From contig JAQVNJ010000047.1 in assembly GCA_028703175.1 (NCBI GenBank), positions 1 through 39,293 of the forward strand: a stretch of DNA of 39,293 bases. Direction: 5' to 3'. Below are positions 24,684 through 33,335 of this stretch, piece after piece. Below the pieces are notes generated by a model. The model saw nothing but the letters and a program-made list of their open reading frames with translations, was not told the DNA's origin and ran no database searches. Source of the DNA: JAAYCB01 sp012744395. Its GTDB lineage: Bacteria > Planctomycetota > Planctomycetia > Pirellulales > Thermoguttaceae. Position 1 is the stretch's first letter, and every line of letters starts with the position of its first letter. Made by a program: the position numbers and the translations under genes.

Positions 24684-25892
24684 ATGTTGAACCTGCCTGA
24701 GAATGAGCTGTTCAGCGCCTATATCGACGGCGAGTTGACGGCGGAAGAGCAGGCCCAAGTTGAGGAGGTCCTCTCCAGCAGCGCCGCCGCGAGGCAACTC
24801 GTGGACGACCTCCGCTCTTTGAGCCAGAGCCTCCAGGCGCTGCCCGCTTACCATCTCGATCACGGTCTTGCCGAGAGCGTGCTCCGCCGCGCCGAACGGC
24901 AGATGCTTGCCCCGCCGCCCGCTCCGTTGCCGGAGTTTCACCAGGTTGAACTGCCCGGGGCGGAGCGCGGTTCCTGGGCGCAGCGCCTGTTGCGCCCGCG
25001 AAACTTCGCCTGGTCGGCGATTGCGGTCGCGGTGGCCGTGGTGCTGATGGTGATCGAGTCGGACAAGTCGAGCCGCTCGGGCAATCCGCATCGGCTGGCC
25101 CACGCGCCGCGCCCCGAGATGCTCATCGAACCGGCCCGCAGCGATGCGGTGATCGAAGCGGTTGAACAGCCCCGCGAGACGGCCAGCGCGGCGGCGGTTG
25201 CCGCTGCGGACGCCGGCCCGGCAGCAGCGGTTGCCGGAACCGCGCCCGAGGCGGCCGCGCCGGCAGAGATCGCCGGCAATCCGGGCGAGTCGCCGCCCGG
25301 GGCGGCAGGCGCCGAACCCCGGCCCGCCGATGCGGAGCAGAACGTGGAGGATGCCGAGGCAGCGCCGCTGCTGGTGTACGAATGCCGGCCTGTTGGCGGT
25401 CTGGCCGGCGGCGAGGCCGTCGCGGAGGCGTTCAAGGACTGCGGCGTCGCCGCGGATCGTTTCATCGAGGTGGAAGATGGCGAAGGCGTGGAGGTCGAAT
25501 TGACGCCGGAGCAGGTCGCCCGGGTGATCGCTCACTTGCAGGCGGATTCGCAGCGGTTCAGCGAGATCGTGTCGGTGCCCACCGCCAAACATGCCGGTCC
25601 GCGGATTCCCAGTTCCGCCCGGGCCGTGGCCGGTGGAGGGGAAGCCCAAGGGGCGGCCGAGACCGCGGCCCCCAAGGCAGCCGCCCAGCCCGCGGTCGAA
25701 CCGGAATCCGCGCCGGCGGAGGCCGCTGTCCAGGCGGAGGCCGCCGTCCTCGGGGCGAGTGGGCCGCCGCGCCCCGGTTCCGACGAAGCGTTGACCGGAC
25801 GCCCCGGGGCAACGCCTCAAGAATCGTCCGTCTACCGCGTGCGGTTTCTCTTCAAATCCGCCGCCGCGCCGGAAGAAGAAACCCATCGGTAG
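24684..25892 (+). CDS. Anti-sigma-like single-pass membrane protein with Ala/Pro-rich exterior
   Basis: A 402-aa protein. The first 75 residues (ENELFSAYIDGELTAEEQAQ, then VLSSSAAARQLVDDLRSLS) match the cytoplasmic N-terminus of anti-sigma factors, but the HxxxCxxC zinc motif of the ZAS family is absent. One membrane segment lies at about 107-125 (NFAWSAIAVAVAVVLMVIES). Outside are a long Ala/Pro/Glu-rich stretch, a compact segment (LLVYECRPVGGLAGGEAVAE to SQRFSEIVSVP, about 229-290), then more low-complexity sequence. It should tether or inhibit the sigma factor upstream. Its TAG stop (25890-25892) lies within the first bases of the repeat element at 25889, so the repeat may have set the C-terminus. 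Confidence 0.82.
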   Translation: MLNLPENELFSAYIDGELTAEEQAQVEEVLSSSAAARQLVDDLRSLSQSLQALPAYHLDHGLAESVLRRAERQMLAPPPAPLPEFHQVELPGAERGSWAQRLLRPRNFAWSAIAVAVAVVLMVIESDKSSRSGNPHRLAHAPRPEMLIEPARSDAVIEAVEQPRETASAAAVAAADAGPAAAVAGTAPEAAAPAEIAGNPGESPPGAAGAEPRPADAEQNVEDAEAAPLLVYECRPVGGLAGGEAVAEAFKDCGVAADRFIEVEDGEGVEVELTPEQVARVIAHLQADSQRFSEIVSVPTAKHAGPRIPSSARAVAGGGEAQGAAETAAPKAAAQPAVEPESAPAEAAVQAEAAVLGASGPPRPGSDEALTGRPGATPQESSVYRVRFLFKSAAAPEEETHR

Positions 25893-26041
25893 GGTGGTGC
25901 ATAGCGGGACCAACCCGATGCGGTCCGACCGGCCGCCAGCGCCACCGGGAACCGAGTGAGCCCGCACAGCCAAAACGCCAGCGCCGCCCCACCGATGGCC
26001 AACCACGCGGCTTGACCGGCGGGCCGGGAGACCCGCCCTAC
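25889..26041. repeat. Intergenic repeat element, copy 2
   Basis: It begins GTAGGGTGGTGCATAGCG and ends with a hairpin GGCGGG-loop-CCCGCC followed by CTAC (26018-26041), matching in both start and end the element at 19824-20011 but without its duplicated end unit. It supplies the stop codon of the anti-sigma-like gene and fills nearly all the 208-base gap before the isochorismatase-family gene. Confidence 0.7.
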
Positions 26042-26100
26042 GAGAACTTGCGCGGAGGGACCGGCTGGCCCTCCGTGACGACTTCCGCTATTTTTGTGGC

Positions 26101-26682
26101 ATGAGCGAAGCCAAACCCCTTCCTAGAAGTCCCGAATTGATGTCGCGGGATGATACGGCCCTTCTCGTCGTCGACGTGCAGGAGCGGCTCGTGCCGGCGA
26201 TTGCCGATCATCCGCGGGTCGTGTTCAACGTTCGGCGCCTCGTCGACGGAGCGAAGGCGCTGGGCCTGCCGGTTGTTGCCACAGAGCAGTATCCCGAGGG
26301 GCTTGGCCCGACCGTGCCGGTGTTGCGGGAGCGGCTCGGCCCGGTTCGCTCGAAACTCTCGTTCAGTTGCGGGCCGTGTGCGGACCTCTTCAACCCGCTG
26401 GGCGAGCGGGGAATCCACAAGATCCTTGTTGCCGGCATCGAGGCGCACGTCTGCGTCGAGCAGACGGTGCTGGACCTGTTGAACGATGGCTGGCGGGTGT
26501 ATGTCGCCGTCGACGCGGCCGGATCGCGCCATGCGGTGGATCGGGAGACCGCGCTTCGGCGGATGGACTCGTCGGGGGCGGTGTTGACGACCACGGAGGC
26601 GGCGTTGTTTGAGTGGTGCGCGACTGCGGGGGCCGATGAATTCAAGGAAATCAGCCGGCTGGTGCGGGAGGCGCTTCCCTGA
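26101..26682 (+). CDS. Isochorismatase-family cysteine hydrolase
   Basis: A 193-aa protein of the isochorismatase/nicotinamidase superfamily. The catalytic triad is visible: Asp in ALLVVDVQERL (D25), Lys in GPVRSKLSFS (K85) and the nucleophilic Cys in AGIEAHVCVEQT (C118), followed by AVDAAGSRHAVDRETALRRM. Length and architecture fit the ycaC-like/hydrolase group, whose members act on amides, carbamates or isochorismate. The true substrate cannot be read. No ribosome-binding site is evident. It is convergent with the secretin-like gene; only 9 bases lie between the two stops. Confidence 0.9.
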   Translation: MSEAKPLPRSPELMSRDDTALLVVDVQERLVPAIADHPRVVFNVRRLVDGAKALGLPVVATEQYPEGLGPTVPVLRERLGPVRSKLSFSCGPCADLFNPLGERGIHKILVAGIEAHVCVEQTVLDLLNDGWRVYVAVDAAGSRHAVDRETALRRMDSSGAVLTTTEAALFEWCATAGADEFKEISRLVREALP

Positions 26683-26691
26683 GGGGCTCGA

Positions 26692-29600
26692 TTAGCGCCC
26701 TCCGCCGCCGCGTCCGCCGAATCCGCCCGGCCGGCCAGACATGCCGGGCCCTCCGCCTTGCCCCTGCATCGAGCGGAAGAGCTCGATCCGCCTGCGCATT
26801 TCGTCGGACATTCCCCCGCGCGTTGCCGACGGCGAGTCGGAGCGGCCTGTCGGGCCGGAACGACGGCTCGTCGAACCCGCTCCCCGTGAACTGCCGGACG
26901 ACGATGACGTTACCACGGCGCTGTCCCCCATGATCGTGGTCAATGCCGATTTCATCGCCGTGGGGCTGATCCGTTCGAGCGCGATCACCTCGGTGGCTTC
27001 ATCGGCCGCCACCTCGCCGACGACCGCATCAAGCTCCTCGACAAGCGCGCGGACCTGTTCGTAGAGTGTTGTGGATGCGGAGACGATCAGCGAATTGCTC
27101 CGTGGATCCACGCCGATGGTCATTGAGTCCGCCTGCTGTTGCTGCGAGCTTCGCGAGGGTCTCCCCCGGCTGCTCCCCTCGCGTCCGCCGCCCCTCATCG
27201 CGGCCATGATATCTTCTGGGGTCGGCATCTGGCCGCCTCGGCTCGATGCCTGCTGCATCTTGTCGGCGAAGACCTGTTTGACGATTTCGGCCGCTTCGCT
27301 GGCGGGCATGCTGTAGACGGGAATCAACCGCGGCTTGGCTTCGACGAGGACCTCTTCCGGGCCCGCCGGTTGGTCGAGGAGCTTCAAGACCTCCTCGATT
27401 GTGCGAAGGTCGGTGGCGTTGGCTTCAATCAACAGGGCATTCAGGCGGGGTACGGCGGTGATTCGCAACATGCCTGTGGGGCTCAATGTGGCCGCTCCGA
27501 GGCCGAGTATCGACCCCATCGCGCTGCCGATTGAACTGGTCACCAGCGAGCCGAGCAGCGAGTTGGACCCCGCGGCGCTGGAGCCGGTCGTTGACGCGGA
27601 GGACGTGCCGCTGCCAATCACGGCCGTGAGCTGTTCGGCGACTTCCTCGGCTTTTGCGTGTTTCAGATAGAAGATCGTCAGTTCCGTCCGGCGGGGGTCG
27701 GTCCCGCCGGCCATCGCCGTCAGCAACCGCTCCGCTTCGTCGAGCGCCTCGATGTCGTCGGAAGCGATCAGCAACCCGTCCGGACCACGGGAGATCACCA
27801 GGGGAGAGGAAGACCTGCGCCCGGGCGGTGCCTCGGCTGGGGCGGGAACCGGCTGGTCCGAGGGAGAAACGCCGGCGGCCCCGGAGAGCGCCGGTTTCGC
27901 GCCCTCTGGGACAATCTGGCCAGCGGCATCCGGCTCGACCGGCGCTTCCGCCTCCTCAGCAACCGGCGTCTCGGCCTGCCTCTCGGCCGGGGGGGGGTCC
28001 CCGCTTGCCTGCGCGGCGAGCAGGAATCGGGGTCGACCGGGCGCTGCGGTCTGGCGATCCTCGCCGGGCAGGCCCTTGGGCGGCGCCGCCTGCGGTTCGC
28101 CCGCCGGCGCTCGCTCGATGCCGGGGAGGCCTCGGGGCGGCACCGGTCCCGATGGTGGACCGGCAGGGCGGCGCTGCCCGCCGGGCACCCGAGCGGGAAT
28201 CATCCCGCTCGGCCCCGAGGGCGCATCCAGCGGGGAGTTCAACTCCTTGATTTCATTTTCGCGGATCGCCGGCCAGATCATGCGGAGGTTTTGAAGGGCG
28301 GTCTCCGCCGCTTGCCCGGTGATCGGCAGCACCCGGATGCGATTGGCCGCGATCGGGGCCTCGCCGTCGGCGAACGACGTCTCGCCCATCTTGCCGAGGA
28401 GGACGCGAATCTGTTCGATCTGGGATTCGGTACCATGGACGATCAACTGGCGGGTGAGGGAGTCGGCCTCGACGGCCGGCGCCGTCTTGTTCTGGTCGCT
28501 GGGCTCGCCGAACAGCCGTTTGATTGAGAGGACGGCAAGCTGCGGGTCGACCGACTGGAGAGTGATCACCTCGATCCGGCGGACTTCGGCCTGCATCTGG
28601 TCGATCGTCGCGCGGATCGTCTTATGGTCCGAGGGCCTTGCCAGGGCAATCAGGCTGTTGGTCCTGGCGTCGATCGAGAGCCGCACGCCGGGGAGCCCCG
28701 TCAGCAGCGTCTGCATCACCTGGAGAACCGACTGGGGATCGGCCACGGTGATCGGGTAGACCTCCAACTGGAGCGTTTCGACCGCGCCGGCCTCACCCGC
28801 CGCACCGCCAGGGGGGACATCGATCGACGTGAGAATCTGCTTGACCTTGGCCACCTTTTCCGACGAGCCGGAATAGAACAGCCGCATTCCCATCGGGTCC
28901 GCGGCGAGCCGCAGCGTGCCATCGGACGAGGCGTACCCGTCGGCCGGAATGTCGAGGAGTTGCCGGATCACCGGCAGCGCTTCGTCGGGCAGGAGGCTCT
29001 TGAACTCGTAGATCTCGAGCTTCCCCGAGAGCAACCCGGCCGGGTCCTCCACGCGCTGGATGATCTGGCGGATCGTGCGCAGCTTTCCGGCCGTCTCGGT
29101 CACGGAAATCTGCTTGGTGGTCGGCAGGACGACGACCTCGCCCTGCGGACCGATCAAGCGCTTGATCTCCGCCTCCGCCTTAGCCGGATCGAACGTGTCG
29201 AGCTGGAACACCACGTTGACCAACTCAAACTCGCCCCGCTCGTCCAGTTCTTCCTGGGGGATTGTTGAGACCAGATTGGGTGGAATCTCGTCTTCGAGAT
29301 TGATCACCATCAACATCCGGTCGCGCCGCACGAGCGTGTAGCCCTTGGTCAACAGCACGCCGTTGAGCAGGTCGATTGCCTGGGCGGGGGTGAAGGTCCG
29401 CTCGTCGGTGTAGTTGAACGTTCCCGGCGGAGGGCTGTCCATGATCATCGACAGTCCCGCCTGGTCCGCGAACCACTGAAGCACGTCTTCCCAAGGCTGG
29501 TACCGGAACGCAAACCGGAGGCCCTGGGCGGTCGTCCCTTCGGTCAGCTTGTCAATCGCCGCCGCCACGTCGGGCGGCAGGTCGATCCGCTCGGCTTGGC

Positions 29601-30447
29601 CTTCTGGAGCCGATGCGGTCTCCTTGCCCGGAGGCGTCTCGGCCTCCGCCGCCATCTCCGCCATTGTTGGCTTGCCGGCCGGCGGCTCTTCCGCGCGCGT
29701 CTCTGCCGCGGGGTCGGACACCTGTAGTGCGGGCGCGGGCATCCAATCCACGGGCGTCTCGGCCTTTGCCGCCGTCTTCGCCGGCGTCTCTGTCCGTGTC
29801 TCGGCCGTCGTTAGCTTGCCGGCCGGCGTCTCTTCCGCGCGCGTCTCTGCCGCGGGGTCGGACACCTGTGGCGCGGGCTCGGGCGTCGTCTCTGCGGGTG
29901 TCGCGGGTTCCGCCGCCGTCTCCGCTGCCGTGTCCGCCGGCGTCTCCGCCGTCGTTGGGTCGCCGGCTCGCGGCCCTGCCGCCGGAGCGGGTTCCTCTGC
30001 CGCCGGGACGGGCGCCGCCGCCGGCTGTGCGGCGGAGGCAGGCTCCTGGGCCTCGGGTTCCGCCCCTGGAGCTGGCATTCCATCATCTGTTGGGGGGGAT
30101 GCCGATGCGGCGGGCGTCGCCGGAGCGGGCGCAGTCTGGGCGGGCGCAGTCTGGGCGGGCGGTGCCGTCTCCGGTTCGCCGGCGGCGGTCGCCGACGACC
30201 CTTGACTGTCGACTGGCGTATCCGTCGCGTTGTCTGGCGCCTCCGTCGCGGGCGGAGACTCGCCGGGCGAGGCGGCCGTGGTCCCCTCGACGGGCGCGGG
30301 AGTGGCGGGCGGCGGCGCGTCGGCGGCTGGCACTGCCCAAGGCGCCAGGCCGCATCCGACGGCGAGAACCGTGGTCCAGACAGTCGCCTGGTGCGCGAAC
30401 ACAAGCCACACGCGATCCAGCGCATACGGGGATTTCCTAGGCTTCAC
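26692..30447 (-). CDS. Secretin N-domain repeat protein (GspD-like), no visible secretin barrel
   Basis: A 1251-aa envelope protein. The GTG at 30447 is supported by GGAGGGA (30453-30459). A hydrophobic export segment lies at about 18-42. Residues 44-290 are Ala/Pro/Glu/Thr low complexity with an internal duplication. From about 295 an N0/STN-like unit (FRYQPWEDVLQWFADQAGLS to GVLLTKGYTLVRRDRMLMVI) is followed by several NolW/N1-like units, each with a strand such as LVNVVFQLD, IYEFKSLLP, LEVYPITVAD, LTIFYLKHAKAEEVAEQL or LIPVYSMPASEAAEIVK and a self-association strand such as DPRSNSLIVSAS. The C-terminus is Ser/Gly/Arg-rich (GPGMSGRPGGFGGRGGGGR). The beta-barrel secretin domain expected after the N-domains is not visible, so this may be a periplasmic ring or scaffold rather than a pore. 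Confidence 0.85.
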   Translation of the reverse strand: MKPRKSPYALDRVWLVFAHQATVWTTVLAVGCGLAPWAVPAADAPPPATPAPVEGTTAASPGESPPATEAPDNATDTPVDSQGSSATAAGEPETAPPAQTAPAQTAPAPATPAASASPPTDDGMPAPGAEPEAQEPASAAQPAAAPVPAAEEPAPAAGPRAGDPTTAETPADTAAETAAEPATPAETTPEPAPQVSDPAAETRAEETPAGKLTTAETRTETPAKTAAKAETPVDWMPAPALQVSDPAAETRAEEPPAGKPTMAEMAAEAETPPGKETASAPEGQAERIDLPPDVAAAIDKLTEGTTAQGLRFAFRYQPWEDVLQWFADQAGLSMIMDSPPPGTFNYTDERTFTPAQAIDLLNGVLLTKGYTLVRRDRMLMVINLEDEIPPNLVSTIPQEELDERGEFELVNVVFQLDTFDPAKAEAEIKRLIGPQGEVVVLPTTKQISVTETAGKLRTIRQIIQRVEDPAGLLSGKLEIYEFKSLLPDEALPVIRQLLDIPADGYASSDGTLRLAADPMGMRLFYSGSSEKVAKVKQILTSIDVPPGGAAGEAGAVETLQLEVYPITVADPQSVLQVMQTLLTGLPGVRLSIDARTNSLIALARPSDHKTIRATIDQMQAEVRRIEVITLQSVDPQLAVLSIKRLFGEPSDQNKTAPAVEADSLTRQLIVHGTESQIEQIRVLLGKMGETSFADGEAPIAANRIRVLPITGQAAETALQNLRMIWPAIRENEIKELNSPLDAPSGPSGMIPARVPGGQRRPAGPPSGPVPPRGLPGIERAPAGEPQAAPPKGLPGEDRQTAAPGRPRFLLAAQASGDPPPAERQAETPVAEEAEAPVEPDAAGQIVPEGAKPALSGAAGVSPSDQPVPAPAEAPPGRRSSSPLVISRGPDGLLIASDDIEALDEAERLLTAMAGGTDPRRTELTIFYLKHAKAEEVAEQLTAVIGSGTSSASTTGSSAAGSNSLLGSLVTSSIGSAMGSILGLGAATLSPTGMLRITAVPRLNALLIEANATDLRTIEEVLKLLDQPAGPEEVLVEAKPRLIPVYSMPASEAAEIVKQVFADKMQQASSRGGQMPTPEDIMAAMRGGGREGSSRGRPSRSSQQQQADSMTIGVDPRSNSLIVSASTTLYEQVRALVEELDAVVGEVAADEATEVIALERISPTAMKSALTTIMGDSAVVTSSSSGSSRGAGSTSRRSGPTGRSDSPSATRGGMSDEMRRRIELFRSMQGQGGGPGMSGRPGGFGGRGGGGR
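29670..29884. repeat. Two 71-bp in-frame direct repeats within the secretin-like gene
   Basis: The segments 29670-29740 and 29814-29884 match at all but four of 71 positions and are offset by exactly 144 bases (48 codons). Both encode a QVSDPAAETRAEE-containing unit in the low-complexity linker. This is a recent in-frame duplication that could change copy number between strains. Confidence 0.75.
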
Positions 30448-30760
30448 GCCAGTCCCTCCAACTCATATCGAGAAAATCACTGGGTTATGAAAGGGAACGA
30501 TGCCCGCCTCTTTCGCCTGTCGGCAAGCGTGCTGCTGCGTCATGAGCTGCCCAGACAAGGGCCGCCGGCCTGCGGCAAGGATGTTCGTTGCCCGCACCTC
30601 TCCCCCAGCTTCCTATCATAATTTGCTAACCCCGGCCGGTACAGGAAGTTCCGCGTCTTGATGCCGGACCACCCGCTCCGAGGGTGATCCGGAACGGCCG
30701 GTTGCAGGGACGGCGATGGGCCGCCGAGGTCGCTGGTTTGCCGGCAGATAAGTGGGGGGG
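30448..30760. promoter_or_regulatory. Intergenic region upstream of the secretin-like gene
   Basis: A 313-base gap between two leftward genes. On the minus strand, TATGAT at 30620-30615 preceded by AAAT is a candidate -10 element for the secretin-like gene, but no good -35 accompanies it. A strong palindrome at 30664-30692 (CCGGACCACCC and GGGTGATCCGG around 7 bases, one mismatch) lies just upstream of it and may end transcription of the ABC operon or act as an operator; no T-run follows. Nothing else is recognisable. Confidence 0.4.
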
Positions 30761-32578
30761 TTAGAACTCGATTCGCCGAAAGGCCCGCATCCCGATCCAG
30801 AGGGGGAGAATCGTGGCTGCCGCGCCGGCCAGCAGGCTCCCGGCCGTGCCCAGCGTCAGCCACCAGAGGAGCCAGGGGGCGAGGTTCAGCCGGGCAACGA
30901 CCAGATCGGCCGCCTCGGAATGGATCGCGGCGAAATAGAAGTGGGTCGGCAGAGCGGTCATCAGGACGACGGCGACGATGTAGAGCGTGCTGATCACCAG
31001 GTTCAGCGTGCCTCCAAACCCCGCGGCGATTCGCGATGGGGACGTCTCGCGAAGGCTCGGCATCTTGGCCCCCAGGCCGACCGCGATCCCTGCCAGGCCC
31101 GTGCAGAGCACGAGGCACGTGACCTGGTGGCTGGCGGCCACGAGCGCGTCGACCCGGAGCATCGCGTCGCTGAGCAGCACGAGCAGCGAGCAGGGGACGA
31201 GCGACCCGGCCACGGCGAAGAAGAACTTGCTCCAGAGGATCGTCTCGCGGCGAACCGGCAACAGGCCGAGGATCCAGAACCGTCGGCCTTCGAGGCTGAT
31301 CATCGGGAAGACGAACCGCGTCGTGAAGGTCGCCAGCAGCAGCCCGACGACGTAGACGTTCAGGCAACTGATCATGTGGACCCAGACGACGTGGTAGGAA
31401 TCGTAGCTGAATCGCCGCACGCTGATGAAATAGAGCGCCAGCAAGCCGAAGAAGATGCAGAACTGGGACCACTGGAGCGGATCGCGGCGGAGCAACCGCA
31501 GGTCCTTGATGACCAACAGCCGCATCTGGGGCGTGAGCATTGGCGTCAGCGCGGCGGCGAGGCGATCGACCCAGGCCGCGCCGGCCCGCCTCCGCACGGC
31601 CCGCTGGGTGTGCAGCCGGCTGTACGCCGCCCGGTAGACCTTTGCAGCGACGGCTATCGCCAGTTGTCTTCCGAACAGGGCGTTGGAGACGAGCAGGACG
31701 AGAAACATCACGCTCTCGGCCGCCTCGGCCCGCGCCGCGCTGAGCAGGGCCGTCGTCAGCCACCAGCTCGGCAGCCAGCGATTCTCGGTGACGCGGAGCC
31801 GCCCGAGCATCTCTTGAATCCAAATCGGCGTGAAGAAGTCGGCGGTCGTCTCGGTGACGAGCGAAGCGGCATAGGCGGCGGCCACGACCAGGACGGCGAT
31901 GGCGACAAGCGCCAGCAGGAGAAACCGGCCCCGGGGCAGCCAGCGGACGATCGCCAGGCAGAGGATCGCGCCGGCGGCGGCCGGGATGTAGGTGAACGCC
32001 AGCAGGGCCGGGGCGAGCATCGCGTAGTAATACCAGGGCACCGATCCGACGGCGCCGTAGGCCAGCAGCATCGGGCTGGCCAGGAGCAGGAACGCCCAAC
32101 TGCTCAGCAGCACGGCCTCCTGGAACTTGTGCAGAAAGACCCGCTCCGCCCGGGCCGGCAGACTGAACAGCCAGGCGATGTCGGGGCCCCGGAAGAGCGT
32201 GCTGTAGAGGATCACCGACGACGAGAAGACAAGCATCACCATCAGCGCGAGAAAGAACATCCCGAACACCGCCCGCACCGCCCCGTCGAGCAATTGGTGG
32301 GTGTGGATCGCCGATTGAAAGAAGGTGAAGCCCTCGGCAAACAGCCAATAGAGCATCGTCCATAGCGCCCCGCTGAGGAGGATCACCATCACCAGCCGCA
32401 ATCGGGCGCGGCGGAACGTCTGCCGGACCAGCGTCCGCGCGATCCGCCGCCGCAGCCACCAGAAGGCGGCCGCCTCGTCGGCAGCGCCGATCAGCCCCTC
32501 CGCGCCGACCACGGCCGGATGCGCCGCTTGATCAGCCGCGGCGATTGTCGTCGGTTCTTGCGCAGCCATCCGATTCAC
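30761..32578 (-). CDS. ABC exporter permease, large polytopic membrane protein
   Basis: A 605-aa protein with roughly 12-14 hydrophobic segments, for example LVMVILLSGALWTMLYWLF, FLLLALVAIAVLVVAAAYAA and IFFGLLALYFISV. A central soluble stretch (VYRAAYSRLHTQRAVRRRAG) separates two membrane halves. It is probably a double-length ABC-2-type exporter subunit in which one polypeptide supplies all the membrane spans. The start is GTG at 32578 (ATG at 32569 is an alternative); it overlaps the end of the ATPase gene by 47 bases in another frame, which argues for translational coupling. The transported substrate is unknown. Confidence 0.82.
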   Translation of the reverse strand: MNRMAAQEPTTIAAADQAAHPAVVGAEGLIGAADEAAAFWWLRRRIARTLVRQTFRRARLRLVMVILLSGALWTMLYWLFAEGFTFFQSAIHTHQLLDGAVRAVFGMFFLALMVMLVFSSSVILYSTLFRGPDIAWLFSLPARAERVFLHKFQEAVLLSSWAFLLLASPMLLAYGAVGSVPWYYYAMLAPALLAFTYIPAAAGAILCLAIVRWLPRGRFLLLALVAIAVLVVAAAYAASLVTETTADFFTPIWIQEMLGRLRVTENRWLPSWWLTTALLSAARAEAAESVMFLVLLVSNALFGRQLAIAVAAKVYRAAYSRLHTQRAVRRRAGAAWVDRLAAALTPMLTPQMRLLVIKDLRLLRRDPLQWSQFCIFFGLLALYFISVRRFSYDSYHVVWVHMISCLNVYVVGLLLATFTTRFVFPMISLEGRRFWILGLLPVRRETILWSKFFFAVAGSLVPCSLLVLLSDAMLRVDALVAASHQVTCLVLCTGLAGIAVGLGAKMPSLRETSPSRIAAGFGGTLNLVISTLYIVAVVLMTALPTHFYFAAIHSEAADLVVARLNLAPWLLWWLTLGTAGSLLAGAAATILPLWIGMRAFRRIEF

Positions 32579-33335
32579 TTCGAGCCGCCAGGTCTTCCGG
32601 CGCCCGCCCGTTGCCGTTGGTCAATTCCAGAAACAGGTGCTCGAGCGATCCGTGATCGCCGGCGGTCTGCCGGCCGAGATCCTCAAGCGCTCCCAGAAAC
32701 CGCAGTCGGCCGGCGTCGATGATCGCGATCCGGTCCGCCAACTCCTCCGCCACGCTGAGCGTGTGGGTCGACATGAAGACCGCCGTGCCGCGGCGCGTCG
32801 CCGCGCGAAACAGGTCCTTGACCATCCGCACGCTCTTCGGGTCGAGCCCGACCATCGGTTCGTCGACCACCAGCACGGCCGGGTCGTGGATCAGGGCGGC
32901 GGCAAAAACCAGCCGCTGCTTCATCCCGTGGGAATACGTCTCCGTCAATTCGCAGAGGAAATCGCGCATCGCGAAGCGGTCGGATTCGCGCTCGATGCGA
33001 TCCTCCGTCTGGGCCGATCCGAGGCCGTGCATGCGGGCGACGAATTCCAGGAACTCCCGCCCGGAAAGCTTGTCGTACAGGTGCGGCTCGTCGGGGACAT
33101 AGCCCACGTTGCGCGCCGCTTCGCGGGGACTGCGGACCGTGTCGTGGCCGCAGACCGTGATCGACCCTTCCGTCGGGCGAAGCAGGCAGGAGAGCATCTT
33201 GATCGTCGTCGTCTTCCCCGCCCCGTTGGGGCCGAGAAAGGCGAACAACTCGCCCGCGGAGACCGCCAGGTCCAACTCGCAGACCGCCGTCTTGTGGCCG
33301 TATTTCCGCGTTACACGGTGAAACTGGATCATCAC
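32532..33335 (-). CDS. ABC transporter ATP-binding protein (ABC-2 exporter type)
   Basis: A 267-aa ATPase with Walker A FLGPNGAGKTTT (K41), a signature region YSHGMKQRLVFAAAL (the degenerate form common in ABC-2 exporters), Walker B AVLVVDEPMVGLDP and the switch His in MSTHTLSVAEELADR. Length is typical. The GTG start at 33335 overlaps the upstream stop in a GTGA junction; ATG at 33332 is equally possible. It powers the adjacent 605-aa permease. The last 40 residues (NGNGRAPEDLAARSESDGC onward) are polar and have no family equivalent. Confidence 0.93.
   Translation of the reverse strand: MMIQFHRVTRKYGHKTAVCELDLAVSAGELFAFLGPNGAGKTTTIKMLSCLLRPTEGSITVCGHDTVRSPREAARNVGYVPDEPHLYDKLSGREFLEFVARMHGLGSAQTEDRIERESDRFAMRDFLCELTETYSHGMKQRLVFAAALIHDPAVLVVDEPMVGLDPKSVRMVKDLFRAATRRGTAVFMSTHTLSVAEELADRIAIIDAGRLRFLGALEDLGRQTAGDHGSLEHLFLELTNGNGRAPEDLAARSESDGCARTDDNRRG

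Noticed and set aside
24452..24700. An 82-codon frame in the sigma/anti-sigma gap
   Set aside because: It overlaps the start of the anti-sigma gene in another frame, has no ribosome-binding site and no recognisable composition.
30752..32365. A 537-codon plus-strand frame
   Set aside because: Antisense to the permease, whose regular hydrophobic segments make the minus-strand reading certain; the product is charged low complexity.
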